Shown here: piece after piece, positions 58,840-64,000 of the stretch
How the letters are laid out: every line of letters starts with the position of its first letter
How positions within the stretch are numbered: position 1 is the stretch's first letter
Assembly: GCF_017303055.1 (NCBI RefSeq)
Contig: NZ_JAEKJT010000001.1
Location: forward strand, 62,001 to 126,000
Length of the DNA stretch: 64,000 nucleotides
Source: Halomonas litopenaei
Lineage (GTDB): Bacteria; Pseudomonadota; Gammaproteobacteria; Pseudomonadales; Halomonadaceae
Direction: 5' to 3'
Program-made: the position numbers and the translations under genes
Notes under the pieces: model-generated
The model's database searches: none
Seen by the model: the letters and a program-made list of their open reading frames with translations, nothing else
What the model was told of the DNA's origin: nothing

Positions 58840-59846
58840 AAGGCATGCCGACGCGCTGGGCTTTCAAGCACGGCGCCTACTACTACAGGCCTCGTGAAAC
58901 CGAGCGCGAGGCATTCGACGGGAAGGCATGGTTTCGCCTTGGGGCGAGCTATGGCGAAGCATTGCGGGCGTTTGCTGATCGCATGGACGTTCAAGCAAGT
59001 GACCAGCTGTCGAGCCTAATCGACCGTTACAGCATCGAGGTCATGCCTACCCTGAGCTACAGCGCTCAGTGCAGCTACCGGCAAAGCCTCGACAGGCTGC
59101 GTAGAGTCATGGGCGATAACCCTGTCGGCGTTATCGTGCCTCGTGTCGTCTACAGGTACATGGATGAGGTTGCCACCAAGAAGACTATGGGCGTGGCCAA
59201 CCAGGACCTGAAGGTGCTGAATCGCGTGCTCGACTTTGCTGTCAGGTGGGGTGTCATTGACCGGCATCCAACCAAGGGTGAGGTCAAGGCATACGGAATC
59301 CGTGATGGGCTCCGGAAAGCTAGGGACCGATACATTGATGACTGGGAGCTCGCTGCCTGGCAGAGCGTGGCAACGCGACAGCAACGAGCGTTCGCAGCGA
59401 TCATACTGCTCACCGGCATCCGCAAGTCGGACTGCCTGCGAATCATGGAGAACCACGTCAGCGACGCCGAGTTGTCTGTCAATGTGGCCAAGACGGGCAA
59501 GTCGCTGTCGTTTGTAATGACTGAAGCGCTATCGGCAGCCGTGGAGGAGGCTAGGTCGTGCAAGCCCAGGCCTTCCTTGTACCTGCTGCCCAACCACCGC
59601 GGTCGCTGCTACGTCAACGACAAAGGGCTGACGCAGACATGGGATGGCCGTTGGGCCGACACCATGAAGCGTGCTCTGGAAGACACGGACCTAGAGCAGA
59701 CTTTCACACAGCATGACCTGCGCGCCAAGGTGGGTAGCGACGCAGAGAATGATCAGCGCGCCCAAGAGCTTCTTGACCATACTAGTGTCAGCGTGACCCG
59801 TCAGCATTACCGTCGCAAGCGTCGAGCAATCAGGCCAGTGAAGTAG
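58836..59846 (+). CDS. int: Tyrosine recombinase integrase
   Basis: 336 residues. A core-binding domain (about 55-150) precedes the catalytic domain with R196 (TGIRKSD), a lysine near 219 (VAKTGKS), H293-x-x-R296 (HDLR), H315 (LLDHTS) and the nucleophile Y325 (RQHYRRK). The N-terminal about 50 residues would be the arm-binding domain. It integrates and excises the prophage at the 11-bp core 86 bases downstream. Confidence 0.96.
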   Translation: MKGMPTRWAFKHGAYYYRPRETEREAFDGKAWFRLGASYGEALRAFADRMDVQASDQLSSLIDRYSIEVMPTLSYSAQCSYRQSLDRLRRVMGDNPVGVIVPRVVYRYMDEVATKKTMGVANQDLKVLNRVLDFAVRWGVIDRHPTKGEVKAYGIRDGLRKARDRYIDDWELAAWQSVATRQQRAFAAIILLTGIRKSDCLRIMENHVSDAELSVNVAKTGKSLSFVMTEALSAAVEEARSCKPRPSLYLLPNHRGRCYVNDKGLTQTWDGRWADTMKRALEDTDLEQTFTQHDLRAKVGSDAENDQRAQELLDHTSVSVTRQHYRRKRRAIRPVK

Positions 59847-59853
59847 TACCCTG

Positions 59854-59880
59854 TGAGACAGATCAATTATCCTGAGACAG
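59854..59880 (+). promoter_or_regulatory. Candidate integrase arm-type sites near attR
   Basis: TGAGACAG occurs at 59854-59861 and 59873-59880 (19-base period), between the integrase stop and attR. The same octamer lies inside attL. Confidence 0.45.
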
Positions 59881-59931
59881 AGAGTCGCACAACTTATGGA
59901 TTTTAAAGGTGAAATTTGGTGGGAGGAGTTC

Positions 59932-59942
59932 CATGTGTGAGC
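59932..59942 (+). other. attR core
   Basis: CATGTGTGAGC contains the yafJ start codon (ATG 59933). Identical to attL. Upstream GGGAGGAG is phage DNA. Confidence 0.85.
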
Positions 59943-60736
59943 TTCTGGGCATGAGCGCCAATGTGCCCACCGACATCTGTTTCAGCTTTACCGGGTTTCT
60001 CCATCGCGGCGGTGGTACCGGGCCACATCGTGATGGTTGGGGCATCGCATTCTATGAAGAAGGCGGTTATCGCGAATTTCGCGATCCCCACCCCTCCGTG
60101 CATTCACGTATTGCCCGATTGATCTGCGAATACCCGATCAAGTCGCATATCGTGATCAGCCATATTCGTCAGGCCAATGTGGGGCAGGTAAAGCTCGCCA
60201 ATACCCATCCCTTTGTGCGCGAAATGTGGGGGCAGCCTTGGTGCTATGCCCATAACGGGCAGTTGACGGACTGGCAGCAACTGGAGCTCGCCAGCTATCG
60301 ACCGGTGGGCTCCACCGACAGCGAACATGCCTTCTGTCATTTATTGGGTGAGCTGCGTCGACACTACCCGGATCCACCCGAGGATCGCCGTGGGCTGTGG
60401 CAGACGCTTCATCAGCTTTGCGAGAAGTTGCGTGGCCTTGGTGTGTTCAACCTGCTGCTGGCAGATGGGGAGTATCTGTATACCTTCTGCTCAACCAAGC
60501 TGGCGCACATTACCCGGCGCGCCCCGTTCGGCGAGGCGAATCTCTCCGATGCGGATATGGTGGTGAACTTCATCGAGCATACGACCCCTAATGACGTGGT
60601 GTCGGTGCTGGCCACCGAGCCGCTGACCGACAATGAAAAGTGGACACGCATGCTGCCGGGTGAGCTGCTGGTCTGGCGTGACGGCGAAATCGTGGCGCGC
60701 TTTCTCAGCGAGCTGGACTCCGCAGAGCACGAATAA
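59933..60736 (+). CDS. yafJ: Class II glutamine amidotransferase, YafJ family
   Basis: 267 residues. The start MCELLGMSANVPTDICFSFT is nearly the E. coli YafJ N-terminus; C2 is the nucleophile after Met removal. GGTGPHRDGWGIAFYE, ISHIRQANVG and THPFVREMWG, YAHNGQL are class II amidotransferase marks. It would release ammonia from glutamine for an unknown partner. Its start codon lies in attR, and its ribosome site (GGGAGGAG, 8 bases upstream) comes from the phage. Confidence 0.95.
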   Translation: MCELLGMSANVPTDICFSFTGFLHRGGGTGPHRDGWGIAFYEEGGYREFRDPHPSVHSRIARLICEYPIKSHIVISHIRQANVGQVKLANTHPFVREMWGQPWCYAHNGQLTDWQQLELASYRPVGSTDSEHAFCHLLGELRRHYPDPPEDRRGLWQTLHQLCEKLRGLGVFNLLLADGEYLYTFCSTKLAHITRRAPFGEANLSDADMVVNFIEHTTPNDVVSVLATEPLTDNEKWTRMLPGELLVWRDGEIVARFLSELDSAEHE

Positions 60737-60759
60737 GCGACGTTAATCTGCCTGGTTTT

Positions 60760-60772
60760 AAACGAAAGTTTG
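60760..60772. promoter_or_regulatory. PsrA-like operator upstream of fadD
   Basis: AAACGAAAGTTTG fits the published PsrA pattern (G/C)AAAC-N2-4-GTTTG(G/C) except for the outer bases. PsrA is a TetR-type regulator of fatty acid degradation in pseudomonads and relatives. Confidence 0.45.
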
Positions 60773-60783
60773 AATCGGTTGTA

Positions 60784-60813
60784 TTACAGTTTGTTGCGAT
60801 CCTGGGCTATGGT
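60784..60813 (+). promoter_or_regulatory. Possible fadD promoter
   Basis: TTACAG (60784-60789), 18 bases and TATGGT (60808-60813). Start near 60820 gives a leader of about 75 bases. Confidence 0.35.
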
Positions 60814-60894
60814 AGCCATAGTCAAGCAAGCGCTGAATCAGGCGCTGAAGTTCGATAATAAGCAGGAGGCCATGTCCTCCAGTGGAGAACGCCC

Positions 60895-62571
60895 ATGAGT
60901 GAGAACGCCGCTGCATCGATCGTCCGGGGGGAGGCTCTGGAAGGGCTTGATGATTACCACTCGGTGATGGACATCTTCCATCGCTCCGTCAAGCGGTATG
61001 CCGACAAGGTGGCATTCTCATGCATGGGCAAGTCATTGACCTATGCGGAGCTGGATCGATTGTCCGGTGACTTTGCCGCCTGGTTGCAGAACGAGACCCA
61101 GCTGCAGCCCGGTGATCGCGTCGCCATTCAGCTGCCCAACCTGCTGCAGTTTCCGGTTGCCGTATTTGGTGCCATTCGCGCTGGCATGGTGGTGGTCAAT
61201 ACCAACCCGCTCTACACCGAGCGGGAGATGGCGCACCAGTTCAAGGACTCCGGTGCCAAGGCCATCCTGATCCTGGCGAACATGGCCGACAAGCTGGAAA
61301 AGGTACTCGACAAGACCGATATCGAGCATGTTGTGATCACCGAGATTGGTGATCTGCACGACTTTCCCAAGCGACCTCTGATCAATTTCGTGGTCAAGTA
61401 CGTCAAAAAGATGGTGCCTCGTTATTCGTTGCCCAAGGCGATCGGCCTGCGGCAGGTGCTCAAGCGCGGCGCAGCGCTCGAGCACGCGGAGGCGGACGGC
61501 AAGCTCGATGATATTGCCGCCCTGCAATACACCGGCGGCACGACGGGGCTGGCGAAGGGGACCATGCTCACCCATCGCAATCTTGTGGCCAATATGCTGC
61601 AGGCCAAGCAGATCATCGGGACAGGGCTTGGTGAAGGATGCGAGGTGGTCGTGGCGCCGCTGCCCGTTTATCACATCTACACCTTCACGGTGAACTGCCT
61701 GTTCATGCTGGAAGGTGGGAACCATTCCCTGCTGATCACCAATCCGCGTGACCTGGATAACTTCGTCAACGAGCTCAAGAACACCCGCTTCACCGGGTTC
61801 GTGGGGCTCAATACCTTGTTCAACGCGCTGTGCAATCGCGACGACTTCAAGGCGCTGGACTTTTCCGACCTGCGCCTCACCATTTCCGGTGGCATGGCGC
61901 TGACCAAGGCGGTGGCCAAGCGCTGGGAAGAGGTGACCGGCTGCCCGGTGGCCGAAGGCTACGGCTTGACCGAGACATCGCCGATTGTCAGCTTCAATCC
62001 GGTCGAGGCGATTCAGCTGGGGACGATTGGTCGTCCTGTCGCGGGTACCGAGCTCAAGCTGTGCAACCCGGATGGCGGTGAGCCACAGCCGGGTGAACCG
62101 GGAGAGCTGTGCGTGCGAGGGCCTCAGGTGATGAAGGGGTACTGGCAACGTGACGACGAGACCGCCAAGGTGATCGATGCCGACGGCTTCTTTCACACCG
62201 GCGATATCGCGGTGATTCAGGATGATGGCTACGTGCGTATCGTCGACCGCAAGAAAGACATGATCCTGGTGTCGGGCTTTAACGTGTACCCCAACGAGAT
62301 CGAAGACGTGGTGGCGGCGCACCCCAAGGTGGTGGAGTCCTGCGCCGTCGGGGTGCCCGACGAGACCAACGGCGAGGTGATCAAGCTGTTCGTGGTGGCC
62401 AAGGACAGCACGCTGACCACCGAGGAGCTGCGTAGCTGGTGCAAGAAGGAGCTGACCGCCTACAAGGTGCCCAAGCTGGTGGAGTTCCGTGATGAGCTGC
62501 CCAAGACCAACGTCGGCAAGGTGTTGAGGCGCCAGCTGCGCGATGAAGGTAGGGGTGGCGAAGCCGCTTGA
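60895..62571 (+). CDS. fadD: Long-chain fatty acid-CoA ligase
   Basis: 558 residues. It activates fatty acids to acyl-AMP and then acyl-CoA for beta-oxidation at the inner membrane. The P-loop YTGGTTGLAKG (212-222) and GYGLTETSPIVSFNP, DGFFHTGDIAV, RKKDMILVSGFNVYPNEIE (adenylate-forming core A3-A8) are all intact; the C-terminal KTNVGKVLRR carries the catalytic lysine. Confidence 0.94.
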   Translation: MSENAAASIVRGEALEGLDDYHSVMDIFHRSVKRYADKVAFSCMGKSLTYAELDRLSGDFAAWLQNETQLQPGDRVAIQLPNLLQFPVAVFGAIRAGMVVVNTNPLYTEREMAHQFKDSGAKAILILANMADKLEKVLDKTDIEHVVITEIGDLHDFPKRPLINFVVKYVKKMVPRYSLPKAIGLRQVLKRGAALEHAEADGKLDDIAALQYTGGTTGLAKGTMLTHRNLVANMLQAKQIIGTGLGEGCEVVVAPLPVYHIYTFTVNCLFMLEGGNHSLLITNPRDLDNFVNELKNTRFTGFVGLNTLFNALCNRDDFKALDFSDLRLTISGGMALTKAVAKRWEEVTGCPVAEGYGLTETSPIVSFNPVEAIQLGTIGRPVAGTELKLCNPDGGEPQPGEPGELCVRGPQVMKGYWQRDDETAKVIDADGFFHTGDIAVIQDDGYVRIVDRKKDMILVSGFNVYPNEIEDVVAAHPKVVESCAVGVPDETNGEVIKLFVVAKDSTLTTEELRSWCKKELTAYKVPKLVEFRDELPKTNVGKVLRRQLRDEGRGGEAA

Positions 62572-62585
62572 CCCTCGCTGCAGGG

Positions 62586-62613
62586 TTGGCAGCGGCCGCT
62601 TGAGCGTTACAAT
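62586..62613 (+). promoter_or_regulatory. Possible hrpA promoter
   Basis: TTGGCA (62586-62591), 16 bases and TACAAT (62608-62613), about 120 bases before the likely hrpA start. Confidence 0.4.
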
Positions 62614-62733
62614 AGTGTGTTTTGCGCGCCCTTTGCGGCGACGCCTCCTGCAAGGGATGGCGTTGTCTCGCGAAGGGCGCCGTCGTCCTGACCGGAGCGA
62701 CGCTCACGCCCACCTGGAGCCTGCGACCCTATC

Positions 62734-64000
62734 GTGTGTAGTTCGACGTCCACTTCCCAGCAAGATACCACTGCCGCCGCGCGACTCGAACGCCTGAGCT
62801 CAGGCCTCGATGAGGTGATGCTGCGCGACCGGCCCGTGTTGACCAAGCGACTGTCTGGCCTGGCGCGTCGCTTGCGCGACGACAAACCCATTGACCGCGG
62901 CCTAGGGGAGCTGGAAGCCCAATGGCAGCGTTCCAACCGCACCCTGCAACAGCGCCGCGAGCGTCCAGTGACGCTGGAGTATCCCGAAGCACTTCCCGTC
63001 GCCGAGCGTCGGCAGGACATCCTGGAGGCGCTGGCCTCGCATCAGGTAGTGGTAGTGGCGGGCGAGACCGGCTCTGGCAAGACGACCCAGCTGCCCAAGC
63101 TGTGTCTTGAGCTGGGCCTCGGTCGTCGAGGTTTGATTGGACACACGCAGCCAAGGCGTCTGGCGGCGCGCTCCGTCGCCACGCGCCTGGCGGAAGAGCT
63201 CCAGGTGCCCGTCGGCGAGCAGGTAGGGTATCAGGTCCGCTTCACCGATCAGACCAACGATGACACCCTGGTCAAATTGATGACAGACGGGATTCTGCTG
63301 GCGGAAACCCGGCAGGACCCTGACCTGCTGCGCTACGACACGCTGATCATCGACGAGGCTCACGAACGTAGTCTCAACATCGACTTTCTGCTGGGGTATC
63401 TGAAGCGACTGCTGTCTCGCCGCAAGGACCTCAAGGTGATCATCACGTCGGCCACCATCGATGTGGAGCGTTTCAGCCAGCATTTTGCGACTCGTCATGC
63501 CGACGGCTCTGTCCAGCCTGCCCCTGTGGTGGAAGTGTCGGGGCGTACCTACCCGGTGGAAGTCCGCTATCGCCCCTTGATCAGGGACGCCGAGGACGAA
63601 GAAGACCGGTCTCTCAGCGAAGGCATACTCCACGCGGTGGAGGAGATTGAAGCCATCGAGCGGGAAAAGCGCTGGTTTCATGGGCCGCGAGACATTCTGG
63701 TGTTTCTGCCGGGAGAGCGTGAGATCCGCGAAACCGCCGATGTGCTCAGGCGTGCCGACCTCAAGAGCACCGAGGTCTTGCCGCTTTACGCCCGCCTTTC
63801 CAATGCTGAGCAGAATCGCGTGTTTGCGCCCCATGGTGGACGCCGCATCGTGCTGGCCACCAACGTGGCAGAAACGTCGCTGACGGTGCCAGGCATTCGC
63901 TACGTCATTGATCCGGGCCTTGTTCGGATCAGCCGCTACAGCTACCGCGCCAAGATTCAGCGCCTGCCGGTAGAGGCCGTCAGCCAGGCCAGTGCCAATC
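62734..64000 (+). CDS. hrpA: ATP-dependent RNA helicase HrpA (3' end outside window)
   Basis: About 420 residues are visible, 1,300 expected. DEAH-box helicase: Walker A GETGSGKT (110-117), DEAH from residue 207, SATID, and GQTPRRLAARS-type motif Ia (TQPRRLAARSVA). The family unwinds RNA; HrpA was shown to rescue stalled ribosomes in E. coli. The start is uncertain: GTG 62734 is used, with no good ribosome site close by; an in-frame ATG lies at 62818. The frame runs to the window end. Confidence 0.92.
   Translation, partial: MCSSTSTSQQDTTAAARLERLSSGLDEVMLRDRPVLTKRLSGLARRLRDDKPIDRGLGELEAQWQRSNRTLQQRRERPVTLEYPEALPVAERRQDILEALASHQVVVVAGETGSGKTTQLPKLCLELGLGRRGLIGHTQPRRLAARSVATRLAEELQVPVGEQVGYQVRFTDQTNDDTLVKLMTDGILLAETRQDPDLLRYDTLIIDEAHERSLNIDFLLGYLKRLLSRRKDLKVIITSATIDVERFSQHFATRHADGSVQPAPVVEVSGRTYPVEVRYRPLIRDAEDEEDRSLSEGILHAVEEIEAIEREKRWFHGPRDILVFLPGEREIRETADVLRRADLKSTEVLPLYARLSNAEQNRVFAPHGGRRIVLATNVAETSLTVPGIRYVIDPGLVRISRYSYRAKIQRLPVEAVSQASAN

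Larger units (their letters stand above)
22003..59942. mobile_element. Lambda-like siphovirus prophage, about 37.9 kb
   Basis: The element is bounded by 11-bp direct repeats (attL 22003-22013, attR 59932-59942). All modules of a temperate tailed phage are present in order: cargo, tail, head, packaging, lysis, late regulator, nin-like genes, replication, immunity, early-left operon, integrase. Packaging and capsid proteins are of HK97 type and the tail is long and probably flexible (tape measure of 787 residues). No gene looks broken, so the prophage may be inducible. Confidence 0.95.

Noticed and set aside
22003..59942. tRNA gene as attachment site
   Set aside because: No tRNA structure lies at either prophage end; the repeats fall on the vWA and yafJ genes.
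61033..62322. 429-codon open frame on the minus strand
   Set aside because: Antisense to fadD.
1..64000. CRISPR array
   Set aside because: No run of regularly spaced identical repeats of 24-40 bases; the tandem repeats seen have no unique spacers.

Overview
The window comes from a GC-rich gammaproteobacterium, most likely a Halomonadaceae member (Halomonas or Chromohalobacter type). I infer this from the host gene set (dnaX-ybaB-recR, rnd, ycgL, ycgN, yafJ, fadD, hrpA, a small gammaproteobacterial SRP RNA) and from protein similarity recalled from memory; no search was run.

Left host segment (1-22011). It holds an edge-truncated conserved protein, an ATP-grasp protein, the 4.5S SRP RNA (ffs) with its own sigma70 promoter, a membrane-anchored unknown, an aldo/keto reductase, a succinate-semialdehyde-type aldehyde dehydrogenase, a DUF533/YebE protein, a histone-deacetylase-fold amidohydrolase and a coiled-coil membrane protein. 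Then come dnaX-ybaB-recR (clamp loading and recombinational repair), rnd-ycgL-ycgN, a lipoprotein, a prolyl-oligopeptidase-family peptidase, a small membrane protein and a von Willebrand A protein.

Prophage (22003-59942, about 37.9 kb). A complete-looking lambda-like siphovirus prophage lies between two copies of the 11-bp core CATGTGTGAGC. The core is the junction where the vWA stop codon and the yafJ start codon overlap in the reconstructed empty site, so both host genes keep their full coding sequence, and the phage supplies a new Shine-Dalgarno sequence to yafJ. From left to right: three + strand cargo genes, one of them AT-rich; a minus-strand late block (read right to left: HNH genes, TerS, TerL, portal, ClpP-type protease, HK97 capsid, head-tail connectors, tail tube, tail chaperone with a lambda-type -1 frameshift site, tape measure, tail spike, NlpC, J), preceded by holin and endolysin; a minus-strand early block (Cro, CII-family regulator, O-like initiator with internal iterons, DnaB helicase, a nin-like region with NinB, YbcO, RusA, and a Q-position protein); then the divergent CI repressor and a + strand early-left operon. 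That operon starts at a PL-like promoter with an operator, a 5' hairpin and boxA. It encodes many small translationally coupled genes, a Sak4-like ATPase with an SSB, Gp157, a DUF4224 protein and the tyrosine integrase. At least four intrinsic terminators interrupt it, which implies processive antitermination.

Right host segment (59933-64000). It holds yafJ (class II glutamine amidotransferase), fadD with a PsrA-like operator upstream, and the first part of hrpA, cut by the window edge.
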